From the NCBI GenBank assembly GCA_903893485.1, contig CAITMK010000011.1, forward strand, positions 33,167 to 97,166: a stretch of 64,000 bases of DNA, given 5' to 3'. Under the pieces are notes generated by a model. The model ran no database searches and was not told the DNA's origin. It saw nothing but the letters and a program-made list of their open reading frames with translations. This stretch comes from Candidatus Magasanikiibacteriota bacterium. GTDB lineage: Bacteria > Patescibacteria > ABY1 > Magasanikbacterales > 2-02-FULL-50-9b. Both the position numbers and the translations under genes were made by a program. How positions within the stretch are numbered: position 1 is the first letter of the stretch; every line of letters starts with the position of its first letter. This document shows, piece by piece, positions 7,127 to 14,927 of the stretch.

Positions 7127-8398
7127 ATGAAAAAATTTTTGGCCGCTTGCCTTGGAAAACTAACTGGCCGCGTGCTCCAAAAATATCAGCCGCGTATTAT
7201 TGCGGTGACCGGATCCGTTGGTAAAACAACAACAAAAATTGCCATTGCGGCGGTGCTGCAAACTAAATTTTCAGTGCGCAGCGCAACCAAAAATTATAAT
7301 AATGAATTAGGATTGCCGCTCGCAATTTTAGGACTCGATGCCCCGGGCAAAAATCCATTTAAATGGTTCGCGATTTTTGCTGAAGGATTTCGATTATTAC
7401 TTTCGCAAGATCCGCGATTTCCGCATGTGCTTGTGTTGGAATTTGGCGCGGATCATCCGGGAGATATTGCGTACTTGTTAAAAATTGCGCAACCGCAAAT
7501 CGGCGTGGTGACCGCGGTTGCCGCAGCACATACTGAATTTTTTGGTTCCGTTGAAGGCGTGCTCGCAGAAAAAAAATTAGTTGTGACGCGCCTCGCAGAA
7601 GGGGGCACCGCGATTTTAAATACTGACGATGAGCTTATTGCGTCACTGAAGCCAGAAATTAAAGCGCAGATCATTACGTACGGTTGCAACACGGGAGAAA
7701 TTCGTGCAAGCCGTGCGCAAATTCATTACACCATGTCGGGCGATCCAGATGGAATTGAAGTTGGTATAACCACCGACGATGGCGAAGTTGGATTTTTAGT
7801 TGCAGGAGTTTTAGGTCGGCCGGTTGCATATGCCGCCGCCGCCGCGGTTGCAGTTGGACGAATTTTTAATTTATCAAATTCAGAAATTGCAAACGGATTA
7901 GCGCTCGCCGATTTTCCGCCGGGCCGCATGCGAATTATTCCGGGCATTAAAAATACCACGCTTATCGATGATACGTACAACGCGTCGCCGCGCGCGGCCG
8001 CTGAAGCGCTTCGCGTACTTGCAGAAATTCAGGGCAGTGGCCGCCGAGTGGCTGTCTTGGGTGATATGCTCGAGCTCGGCGCCATGACCGAAGATGAGCA
8101 TCGTAAAATTGGTTTGCTCGCGGCTGCGTCTGATGTGGCGCTACTTGTTACGGTTGGTGCTGCGTCACGCGCGTCGGGCGCCGGTGCGCGCGAAGCGGGC
8201 ATGTCTGAAGATCAAATTTTTCATTTTGATAACGCGGCTGACGCAGGGCTTTTTTTGCAAGATCGTATCATGACCGGTGATTATATATTGGTAAAAGGCT
8301 CGCAAGGTGTTCGCTGCGAAAAAATTGTAAAAGAATTGATGGCTCAGCCGCTACGCGCGCCGCAATTGCTGGTGCGTCAGAGTAAGGCGTGGCTATGA
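7127..8398 (+). CDS. murF: MurF-like UDP-MurNAc-tripeptide D-Ala-D-Ala ligase
   Basis: A Mur ligase of 423 aa. The ATP-binding loop TGSVGKTTTK, KNYNNELGLPLAILG, the FGADHPGDIAYL acceptor region and the C-terminal domain with DDTYNASPRA and LGDMLELGA point to MurF, which adds the D-Ala-D-Ala dipeptide in peptidoglycan synthesis. The P-loop is only about 30 residues from the start, so the normal N-terminal UDP-sugar-binding domain of MurF is missing or very reduced. Other dipeptide-adding Mur ligase-like roles remain possible. The next gene starts in an ATGA overlap. Confidence 0.85.
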   Translation: MKKFLAACLGKLTGRVLQKYQPRIIAVTGSVGKTTTKIAIAAVLQTKFSVRSATKNYNNELGLPLAILGLDAPGKNPFKWFAIFAEGFRLLLSQDPRFPHVLVLEFGADHPGDIAYLLKIAQPQIGVVTAVAAAHTEFFGSVEGVLAEKKLVVTRLAEGGTAILNTDDELIASLKPEIKAQIITYGCNTGEIRASRAQIHYTMSGDPDGIEVGITTDDGEVGFLVAGVLGRPVAYAAAAAVAVGRIFNLSNSEIANGLALADFPPGRMRIIPGIKNTTLIDDTYNASPRAAAEALRVLAEIQGSGRRVAVLGDMLELGAMTEDEHRKIGLLAAASDVALLVTVGAASRASGAGAREAGMSEDQIFHFDNAADAGLFLQDRIMTGDYILVKGSQGVRCEKIVKELMAQPLRAPQLLVRQSKAWL

Positions 8399-9147
8399 AA
8401 TTAATTTCATTAAATACTTTTGGTGGCACTTTTTTTGAGTCGCTCATAGAATTTGTGGAGCGTGAAGAGTCGACCACTGATATTTTTTGTTTTCAAGAAA
8501 TTTTATCTGAGGCGCATGATGCAACAAATGTGCGCGGTATGCGCATGAATTTGTTTATTGAGCTGCGAACTATTTTGGCAGATTTTGATTATGTATCTTT
8601 AGTAACCAATCATAAAAATCAAGCGCCTGAAGAAGGATATACTTTTGGTAAAACAATTTTTGTAAAAAAACCAATGCAGATTGAGACGCTCACAGATCAT
8701 ACTGAAGGAGCTTTTTTAGTCGCAAAAATCAAACAGATGAATACAGAATTTATAGTCTGTAATGTACACGGCCGATCGCTTCCGGGAGAAAAATTTGATA
8801 CTGCTGAACGTCTTGAACAGTCAAAAAATATTTTAGATTTTTTGGCCGCACAGTCGGGTGAAAAAATTATCTGTGGTGATTTTAATTTATTGCCGCAAAC
8901 ACAGAGTATCAAAATGTTTGAAGAAGCTGGCTATAAAAATTTAATTACTGACTTTGCAATTACCACCACGCGTGGAACATTGCATAAAAAGACGTATCCA
9001 GAATACGCAAATTTACCGGACGGATTTCAAGAATTTGCAGATTACACGTTTGTGATGCCAGGAATTTTAGTAAAAAGTTTTGACGTACCGGATTTGTCAC
9101 TCTCGGATCATTTGCCGATGATATTGAATTTTGATGTTATTCAATAA
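8395..9147 (+). CDS. Endonuclease/exonuclease/phosphatase (EEP) family protein
   Basis: The 250-aa protein has the EEP metal-dependent phosphodiesterase pattern: MKLISLNTFGG, the catalytic Glu in DIFCFQEI, VCNVHGR, IICGDFNLLP and the closing LSDHLPMI. Substrates in this superfamily range from DNA (ExoIII) to phospholipids. The specific substrate is not readable. The start is the ATG inside the murF stop (ATGA), so translation is probably coupled. Confidence 0.85.
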   Translation: MKLISLNTFGGTFFESLIEFVEREESTTDIFCFQEILSEAHDATNVRGMRMNLFIELRTILADFDYVSLVTNHKNQAPEEGYTFGKTIFVKKPMQIETLTDHTEGAFLVAKIKQMNTEFIVCNVHGRSLPGEKFDTAERLEQSKNILDFLAAQSGEKIICGDFNLLPQTQSIKMFEEAGYKNLITDFAITTTRGTLHKKTYPEYANLPDGFQEFADYTFVMPGILVKSFDVPDLSLSDHLPMILNFDVIQ

Positions 9148-9156
9148 ATATTGAAG

Positions 9157-9217
9157 GGAATTGCTTCGCGCGGGCTATATGCCTATGCTCGGTCGCGCAG
9201 CAGCCCTTCGATTCCCG
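9157..9217. other. Imperfect hairpin containing a copy of the tRNA-Glu 3' end
   Basis: GGGAAT and ATTCCC close a long imperfect hairpin with inner GCGCG/CGCGC pairing. Its right arm continues into an 18-nt stretch (9207-9224) that matches the T-loop to acceptor 3' end of tRNA-Glu (16598-16581) at 17 of 18 bases, in inverted orientation. The rest of a tRNA is absent, so this is not a tRNA gene. It marks the left side of the mobile element. Confidence 0.55.
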
Positions 9218-9230
9218 TCAGCACAGCTGA

Positions 9231-9270
9231 TATTTAAAAATATCCAGCGTTTGCTGGATATTTTTAAATA
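9231..9270. terminator. 18-bp perfect hairpin, terminator-like
   Basis: A perfect 18-bp inverted repeat (9231-9248 and 9253-9270) with a GTTT loop lies after the EEP nuclease gene. The outer part is A/T rich and could provide the T tract in either direction. The remaining bases to 9429 hold no other gene that I can support. Confidence 0.7.
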
Positions 9271-9429
9271 GCCCCGGGGACACTGCTAGCGAACTTTTTT
9301 ATTCAAGCGGTGCGTGTCGAGCCTGAAATGCGGCAGTGGAGTGCTGACATCCGCAACTTTTTGAGTAAGGAAATACGGGAACCTAAATTTATGGTAACAT
9401 ACTAAAAAGCCATAAATAAAAAGAAAACT

Positions 9430-9612
9430 ATGTCATTACAACGAAAAGACGCATTGACCGACCTTATTCATCACACGCCACGCGACAACGGACAAAATAA
9501 CAAGCCACAAGGGCAAAGCCAACCTGCCGGAACAGTAATTGCGGCAGATGGTACATTAGTAACCCTTGGCTTAAATCAGAGTAAAAATTCGTCTGACACC
9601 TCTAATAAGTAA
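9430..9612 (+). CDS. Small polar protein of the mobile element
   Basis: A 60-aa protein, rich in Gln, Asn, Ser and Thr and without hydrophobic segments. The middle (GTVIAADGTLVTLG) looks like a short beta-hairpin flanked by disordered ends. There is no family I recognise. It reads in the same direction as the AlbA_2 gene, which starts 26 nt later, so the two may be co-transcribed. Confidence 0.5.
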   Translation: MSLQRKDALTDLIHHTPRDNGQNNKPQGQSQPAGTVIAADGTLVTLGLNQSKNSSDTSNK

Positions 9613-9638
9613 CACATGAACCTTAGTGGGTTAACAAT

Positions 9639-10901
9639 ATGCTGGGAAAAGATTTTGACGACATCGATTGTGATACCGTAAAAGCATTTTTAGAAAGTCA
9701 GGCTGACGAAACCCAAAAGATTGAGTTTAAAAGAGAAGCGTGGATTGATAAGCCTGATAAAGATGCCGAAAAAGGTGATGAAATGTTAAAGGATATTACA
9801 GGAATGGCTAACGCGTACGGCGGCTATATTTTACTTGGTGTGAAACAAAATAAAGAAAATGAGGTAATCACTTATGAATTTTTTAATATTCCTGACCATG
9901 ATAAAGAGATGGTGCGCATTAAGCAAAGATGCAACGCATGCATACAACCACGTCTTGATGGTTTTAAAATAAAGAGTGTGGAGATGACAACGCTGGAAAA
10001 GGAAAGGGTGGTAATTCTGATTTTGAATGTTCCTCGGGGTATTAATGCGCCGCACGCAGCAAAAATGACTGATATGCGCGCGGCCTATTGGTTTTGGCGT
10101 CGTTATGGTGACATTGTTTTGCCGATGCAGACATTTGATATACGAAAACAAATTATGGATACTTATTTTGGGACGGAGACTTTGGAGAAAAAATTTACTG
10201 ATGCTTTTAATCATTTTAAAATCATTAATCATAGCGCGCCGCCATACATTTGGTTGGTCGCTAGTCCGGCAGATGTTTTGTCTAATAATCGAGTTGACAT
10301 TAAAAATTCAGCAGTCAAACAAGCCTTTATAAATGAAAAAAGTGCATATACAACCAATCCTTTTCAATTCACTTTTAAATCTGAAGAATTAAAATATACG
10401 GTACGGGGTTTGTGCGCAGCAAGGTCGGGCTATAATATGGGTAAGCGTATAGAACTTCATAAGAGTGGTTTTCTTCAGGGTATTGGATTTTCTATTTTAT
10501 CCGAAGAGCCGGGCGCATCAAGTAGACAGTTGTTATCTACATATCGGATTAGGTCGTTTATTTTGAGTTTTATTAGTCAGGTGTACACCTTATATCAAAA
10601 TGCAAATATTCAGGGCGGTGTTGATTTTCAGGTTGCAATTGGACAAGCGCAGGGATGCAAACTTCCAAATAGGGAGAAAGCACAATACGAAATTGGCATG
10701 GCTAGCACAATGATTGTAGAAAATTCATACGATGACACCGTACCACTTATATCTGAAATTATTCATATAGATGATTTTGACCGTAAACAAATTTTGTTGG
10801 TCGCTGACGATTTAGCTGAAAAGGTTTGGAATGGCTTTGGATTTGAAAAAGCAGCGCAATTTAGCCAAGAATATATTGACGATATAATGAGCCAAACATA
10901 G
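9639..10901 (+). CDS. Schlafen AlbA_2-domain protein
   Basis: The N-terminal domain of this 420-aa protein fits AlbA_2. It has KIEFKREAW, then DITGMANAYGGYILLGVKQNKE, the central VVILILNVPRG strand and the FWRRYGDIVLPMQTFDIRKQI end. AlbA_2 domains occur in Schlafen-type and regulatory proteins and in mobile-element and defence genes. The C-terminal 240 residues show no motif I can name. ATG 9639 is preceded by a weak purine stretch only. Its place in an integrated element suggests a regulatory or defence role, but that is inference. Confidence 0.75.
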   Translation: MLGKDFDDIDCDTVKAFLESQADETQKIEFKREAWIDKPDKDAEKGDEMLKDITGMANAYGGYILLGVKQNKENEVITYEFFNIPDHDKEMVRIKQRCNACIQPRLDGFKIKSVEMTTLEKERVVILILNVPRGINAPHAAKMTDMRAAYWFWRRYGDIVLPMQTFDIRKQIMDTYFGTETLEKKFTDAFNHFKIINHSAPPYIWLVASPADVLSNNRVDIKNSAVKQAFINEKSAYTTNPFQFTFKSEELKYTVRGLCAARSGYNMGKRIELHKSGFLQGIGFSILSEEPGASSRQLLSTYRIRSFILSFISQVYTLYQNANIQGGVDFQVAIGQAQGCKLPNREKAQYEIGMASTMIVENSYDDTVPLISEIIHIDDFDRKQILLVADDLAEKVWNGFGFEKAAQFSQEYIDDIMSQT

Positions 10902-10917
10902 CGCCAACAGGCTTTAT

Positions 10918-11331
10918 ATGACCTCTAATACTGTTAGTTTGGGTAGTTACGAAGAATCGTACAAATCTGACACTTACGCTCAGTTTCAGGAACTCATAAG
11001 CACGCGTACAGCTTTGTGTACCCATAAGAACAGCTCAGTAGATAAAAACGAACGTGAGAGTACACGAAGAGCAAAAGACCGTCTCGTGGCAATTTATGGG
11101 CACTACGGTTACGTCAGTGTGAGTGTTGCGGTGCGGTATGCAGGAATAAGCCGAGACACCTACTACCGTTACTTACGTGAGGACGCAAATTTCGCGGCAA
11201 AAATTAATGAGGCGCAGGAATTTCTAAATGACTATGTGGAAGACCTATTGCTTAAAAAAATTGTGCGGGACGAAAATATAGCTTGTATCAAGTTTTATTT
11301 ATCCCACCGACACCCGGCTTACAGGAAGTAA
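10918..11331 (+). CDS. Phage-type HTH / small-terminase-like protein
   Basis: The 137-aa protein contains a helix-turn-helix (GYVSVSVAVRYAGISRDTYYRYL) followed by a helical segment with FAAKINEAQEFLNDYVEDLLLKKIVRDEN and a closing FYLSHRHPAYR. This order is typical of phage small-terminase-like or phBC6A51-type HTH proteins. No terminase large subunit is nearby, so DNA packaging cannot be claimed; a DNA-binding regulatory role is equally likely. It follows the AlbA_2 gene by 16 nt and faces the minus-strand gene pair. Confidence 0.7.
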   Translation: MTSNTVSLGSYEESYKSDTYAQFQELISTRTALCTHKNSSVDKNERESTRRAKDRLVAIYGHYGYVSVSVAVRYAGISRDTYYRYLREDANFAAKINEAQEFLNDYVEDLLLKKIVRDENIACIKFYLSHRHPAYRK

Positions 11332-11335
11332 TATA

Positions 11336-11662
11336 TTAGGATTTGAGTAGCGAAACAATGATTTGAACGATACCAACAAAAACAAGTGCGCCAGTCAAAT
11401 AAGTCATTCGGTTTGCATATTTTTCATTACTCGCACTAAGCTCGGTGTTTGATTTGATACTTTTTTCGGCGCTTTCTCTAATTGTACCTCGCAGCTGCGC
11501 AACACTAAGAGGAATTTGAGTGCTGAGGAGTTGTATGGCTTTTGCAAGTTCCTCTGATTTTTCTCCAGTAAACAATGCTGCTGCTGCATTTACACTAACG
11601 TCGGCGGTGGAATGCGGATTATCTTTATATCGACTTAATAATTCGGTTGGGGTCATTGGCAT
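11336..11662 (-). CDS. Small tail-anchored membrane protein
   Basis: A 108-aa protein whose N-terminal 80 residues are soluble and helical (EELAKAIQLLSTQIPLSVAQ, RGTIRESAEKSIKSN) and whose C-terminus is one membrane helix (LTGALVFVGIVQIIVSLL). The start MPMTPTELL at 11662 is 2 nt after the stop of the 349-aa membrane gene upstream, so the two form an operon; the longer frame from 11806 only overlaps that gene. The family is unknown. The single C-terminal anchor with a coiled-coil-like body suggests a partner of the upstream membrane protein. Confidence 0.65.
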   Translation of the reverse strand: MPMTPTELLSRYKDNPHSTADVSVNAAAALFTGEKSEELAKAIQLLSTQIPLSVAQLRGTIRESAEKSIKSNTELSASNEKYANRMTYLTGALVFVGIVQIIVSLLKS

Positions 11663-11664
11663 AG

Positions 11665-12714
11665 TTATTTGTTGCGCAGAAGAGCACGAAAAAGAGCCAA
11701 GATACCTGAAGCAAAAAAAGCAAAAGTAAAGTTGTATTGGATGATTGTAACAATCAAGGAAATCAACCAGAGGGCAAAGGAAATCACAATGAAGAGCCAA
11801 AACCACTGAATAACAAAAAGGAAAACGTTGAATTTGAAACCAGAAGAAGTTTCATTTATGACGTTATTTTTAAGGTTCGGTATATCCTCATTTTCGAGGT
11901 CGGCTATATCATCCTGTTTATTGATAGTAGGCTTTTTATTTAGAAAAAACTCAACACGTTCCAGCACCTCTTTACCAGACCTAAACTCATTATAAGATAT
12001 GCCGACATATTTTTCGGATTTTTCTTCAAATAATTGCTCAAGAACTTTATTTAGGTGCTCTCTAGCACTTTCTAATTCCGCTTCAGACATCACATCCCGT
12101 TTTGTTTTCGGATACGAAATTATATCTAAATCTTCGGACTCGTCCATTATTTGTAAACCCGTTTCATCTGACTTGAGTGCCATTTCTACTTTGAGCGTCG
12201 CATCCTTTATTTTTTCTGATAACTGTCGTAAATATCGACGGTGGTCATTTGGAGTAATTATTTCAGGATGCTTGGAAAGGATATACATTGAGACAGGGTT
12301 ACCCGCCCAGCCCTCGTGCCACTCAACCTCTTTTTTGAGGCCGTCAATAAGCTCATCGGTCGAGGTAATGAAATCAAGCCAATCTTTCCCCTCTCGTTCT
12401 TTGCGAATAGCTGACTCTAAAACGACCCCGTCTTTTACACTGTATCGTTCTGGTGGTTCGTGCTTTTGTTCAATGAGTCGCGTTTCTACCTTTATAGGAT
12501 TAGTTTTTATACGGTATTCGAATTTGTCGGTGTAATAATCATATTCAAGACTCATCATTGATTGATAAGTCTTTGTTTCTGGGTATACGTCAAAAGTACA
12601 ATCACCAAAGGTGAGTGTACCGTTGCCATCTTCTTCAAAAATTTCTATTTCCATAAAATTGGTATACCCATAATAGGATACATACACTTTCCCATATTGA
12701 GACCTAAAAATCAA
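11665..12714 (-). CDS. Membrane protein of unknown function (mobile element)
   Basis: This 349-aa protein has a long soluble N-terminal part with charged helices (about residues 100-270, including a coiled-coil-like ESAREHLNKVLEQLFEEKSEKY) and two C-terminal membrane helices (VFLFVIQWFWLFIVISFALWL and the segment near 325-345). The start is uncertain: the frame opens with TTG 12714, while an ATG at 12654 (MEIEIFEEDGNG) also fits. The family is not recognised. It is followed at 2 nt by the tail-anchored protein, an apparent two-gene membrane module of the element. Confidence 0.65.
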   Translation of the reverse strand: MIFRSQYGKVYVSYYGYTNFMEIEIFEEDGNGTLTFGDCTFDVYPETKTYQSMMSLEYDYYTDKFEYRIKTNPIKVETRLIEQKHEPPERYSVKDGVVLESAIRKEREGKDWLDFITSTDELIDGLKKEVEWHEGWAGNPVSMYILSKHPEIITPNDHRRYLRQLSEKIKDATLKVEMALKSDETGLQIMDESEDLDIISYPKTKRDVMSEAELESAREHLNKVLEQLFEEKSEKYVGISYNEFRSGKEVLERVEFFLNKKPTINKQDDIADLENEDIPNLKNNVINETSSGFKFNVFLFVIQWFWLFIVISFALWLISLIVTIIQYNFTFAFFASGILALFRALLRNK

Positions 12715-12719
12715 CTATA

Positions 12720-13508
12720 TTAGTGACATTGTGGACTTAAACTGCGGTTTGGGTACGCCTGCAATAGGTCTGTGAGCGAGCCAAAAGATTTAAGATATTT
12801 AGGACTTAAACTTCGCCACGCACTGCATGATGCTGGATAATACAGCTTGGCTGAGCCGTACGATGAAGTGTAATATGCCGGCGCTTCCTGCGTTGGTGGC
12901 GTGATTGGCAAAATGGTTGGTGCTGGTGCTTCATTTACCACAACCGGTGCTGTAGTTATTTGCGGCACAAACACTGGAGCTGCCAGCTCTGAATTTGTAG
13001 CAGCCTTAGTAGGCTTTGTTTGCGGTGATTTATAGTGAGTGAGCCAATCTGTCGAAATTTCTTTTTGCGCCTCGTCAATGGTCATTTTACCGGTGCAGAC
13101 TTGTTTGTGTAGCTTGTTTTCAAAAACGTCTTTGACTCGTGACCCATTATTTATACCATACGCTTCAGGCCACAAATTTGAAATGTCATTACTGCCACCA
13201 AGTTCAAGACTGATGAGATGGTCAACTTCGTAATTGCTGCGGCGGCTGTATGGAATACCATATTCTGCGAATACCTGTTTTTTCTCGGTCGTGGTTACAT
13301 TGCGCACCGTCTTTGTGTAACCGGTTTTACAAATCACCGAAATGTCAGTGGTGAGAACTGCGCCCGGCGTACATGCAGGGTCTTGATATGCGGTGTTACC
13401 AACGCAACCAACTGTTTTGGTTTGTACGCCGTAATCAGCAAATGCAGGCGTAATAATGAATAACGAAAGCGCGAACGCGATGGGGGTAATGAAATGGGAG
13501 GATTTTAT
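12720..13508 (-). CDS. Secreted HNH-like nuclease, apparent ATA start
   Basis: The domain at mid-protein matches HNH nucleases: YGIPYSRRSNYEVDHLISLELGG, then SNDISNLWPEA. Upstream in frame the sequence encodes a clear signal peptide (ITPIAFALSLFIITPAFA, then DYGVQTK) with no ATG, GTG or TTG between it and the preceding stop. The best start is ATA at 13508, giving KSSHFITP after the initiator and 262 aa in total. A shorter frame from an internal ATT (13337) would lose the signal. The C-terminal third is Pro/Thr-rich and ends in a Cys-containing motif. It would act outside the cytoplasm. Confidence 0.65.
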   Translation of the reverse strand: MKSSHFITPIAFALSLFIITPAFADYGVQTKTVGCVGNTAYQDPACTPGAVLTTDISVICKTGYTKTVRNVTTTEKKQVFAEYGIPYSRRSNYEVDHLISLELGGSNDISNLWPEAYGINNGSRVKDVFENKLHKQVCTGKMTIDEAQKEISTDWLTHYKSPQTKPTKAATNSELAAPVFVPQITTAPVVVNEAPAPTILPITPPTQEAPAYYTSSYGSAKLYYPASCSAWRSLSPKYLKSFGSLTDLLQAYPNRSLSPQCH

Positions 13509-13566
13509 AGGGGTTTATTTTTAGGGAAAATATCACGAATTATTTTGCTGCTTGATTAGGCGTATT

Positions 13567-14622
13567 TTACTGTAGCTCAACACTCGTGCCATCCCAGTCA
13601 CTCCAACGACCTGTTGCGACTGTTCTGATGCCGTTGCTTATGTTGACCTGAACACTCGAATTTGGATAATTTTGCTTCAGTGATTTCACGAGGCTGGTTA
13701 CAAAATCTTTTTTAGTCGTATCGGTCGCATATGCCCATGAAATATTAGTTACGTCTGCAGCCAAGGTTGCTGCGGTAACTTTCCCTCGATAGTCACTTTC
13801 ATCGCCACCTGCAGCGTAGTCTTTCTCAGCATCATCTGGTGCTTGAAGATTAACAGCACCATCGAAACCGACTGATTTATAAAGTGTAATGAAGGTTGTC
13901 GCGGTTTGTGCGGCCATGGAGTTGTTACCAAGGTTCGTATCAAATTTCTGACGCTGCGAAATCGTCGCCTGAAGCGCTTGTGGTGAGATAATGAATGCGC
14001 CGGTAAATTTACTCGCATCGTTAATTTCTGGAACGAATTTGACGCGGTAGTCAGCACCAGCGATGTTGAAATTGCCCGCAATACCTAGAACACTTTTATC
14101 TGCTACAGCGTCAGTTGATGTTATAAAGAAGTTTTTTACTGCTAGTGTTTTATAGTCGTACGTGACGTCAAGCGATATATCACCATTCTGATACGTTTCG
14201 TCCCATTCGTAATTGGCTGCTTGCAGTTCTGATTTACTTGGTGTTGCAGCATCTTTTGGTTTACCGCCAAGTGCAGCGCGAATTTGTGTGATGTTTTTTC
14301 CAAATAACGATGGAATATCAAATGATGGTTTTGGCTGCGGTGGCACTTCTGCAACAGCCTGCTGTACATCTGGCTTATTTTCTGGCGCAGCGGCTGGTAT
14401 GGAAGTTGTCAGCTGATTTTGATTTGTAGCTGCAACGGTCGCCGGTTTTGGAGGCGCTGGAGGTGCAGTGGCAGCAACACCAAAAAAGCCAACGATAAAT
14501 GTAATACCGCAGACCATAAGAACACGTTTGCGGGATGGAAGTTTAATCCGTGCCGGATTGATTAAGCCTACGATGCCTACAACAATAGAGCCGAGTAAAA
14601 TGATGACAAAAATGCCTGACAT
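13567..14622 (-). CDS. Membrane-anchored exported protein of unknown function
   Basis: A 351-aa protein with two N-terminal membrane helices (FVIILLGSIVVGIVGLI and VLMVCGITFIVGFFGVAA), a Pro/Ala/Gln-rich linker (about residues 55-105) and a large domain probably outside the cell (about 105-351). That domain has a Gly-Lys-rich repeat-like start (FGKNITQIRAALGG) and no cysteines. ATG 14622 (MSGIFVIIL) is preferred to the upstream in-frame codon at 14649. No family is recognised. It is next to the secreted HNH gene and may act with it at the cell surface. Confidence 0.65.
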   Translation of the reverse strand: MSGIFVIILLGSIVVGIVGLINPARIKLPSRKRVLMVCGITFIVGFFGVAATAPPAPPKPATVAATNQNQLTTSIPAAAPENKPDVQQAVAEVPPQPKPSFDIPSLFGKNITQIRAALGGKPKDAATPSKSELQAANYEWDETYQNGDISLDVTYDYKTLAVKNFFITSTDAVADKSVLGIAGNFNIAGADYRVKFVPEINDASKFTGAFIISPQALQATISQRQKFDTNLGNNSMAAQTATTFITLYKSVGFDGAVNLQAPDDAEKDYAAGGDESDYRGKVTAATLAADVTNISWAYATDTTKKDFVTSLVKSLKQNYPNSSVQVNISNGIRTVATGRWSDWDGTSVELQ

Positions 14623-14707
14623 ATTTTTATACAACTGGGTATTTTGCAATATGCCACGATGGATTTTGCATTATACAATTTGAATAAAACCGGATTGTCT
14701 TAAATAA

Positions 14708-14845
14708 AAAAAGCGACACCCGGGGTGTCGAAGCCCAACTTAAGCACAGGTCGTGCTGAGGTTGTTTTACCGGGCGCCGCTTTCATCGCGCGACCTGGAA
14801 AAATAGCCAAATGGCCTACTTAAGTTGAACTTCGACCAAAACAAT
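14708..14845. ncRNA. Candidate structured RNA or recombination-site element
   Basis: A 7-bp hairpin (14714-14720 with 14724-14730) is followed by a long stem: 14729-14744 pairs with 14819-14834 at 14 of 16 positions. This encloses a second stem (14747-14753 with 14791-14797) and a small hairpin (14804-14818). An alternative fold pairs AGCAC with GTGCT (14743-14757) and would break the second stem. It lies in the 305-nt gap between the divergent membrane gene and the recombinase, with no gene of its own. Confidence 0.5.
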
Positions 14846-14927
14846 ATAGCTTAAAATTTTGACTAAGTAAAGCCGTAGTAACTTTTGCGGCAATGAGGTA
14901 AAATTAATGATACATAATGCATAAAAT

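Noticed and set aside
9207..9224. A tRNA gene ending in TTCGATTCCCGTCAGCAC
   Set aside because: Only the 3' T-loop-to-acceptor part is present; no matching acceptor 5' strand, D-arm or anticodon arm lies upstream.
9341..9348. A direct-repeat att site (GTGCTGAC) matching the tRNA-Glu 3' end in the same direction
   Set aside because: Only eight bases with one mismatch; too short to support by itself, though it could be the true core and deserves testing.
10918..11331. A terminase small subunit, and so a prophage
   Set aside because: The HTH pattern fits, but no terminase large subunit, portal, capsid or tail gene is present in the element.
11999..12535. A 178-codon plus-strand open frame
   Set aside because: It is antisense to the 349-aa membrane protein and shows no RBS, composition or motif support.
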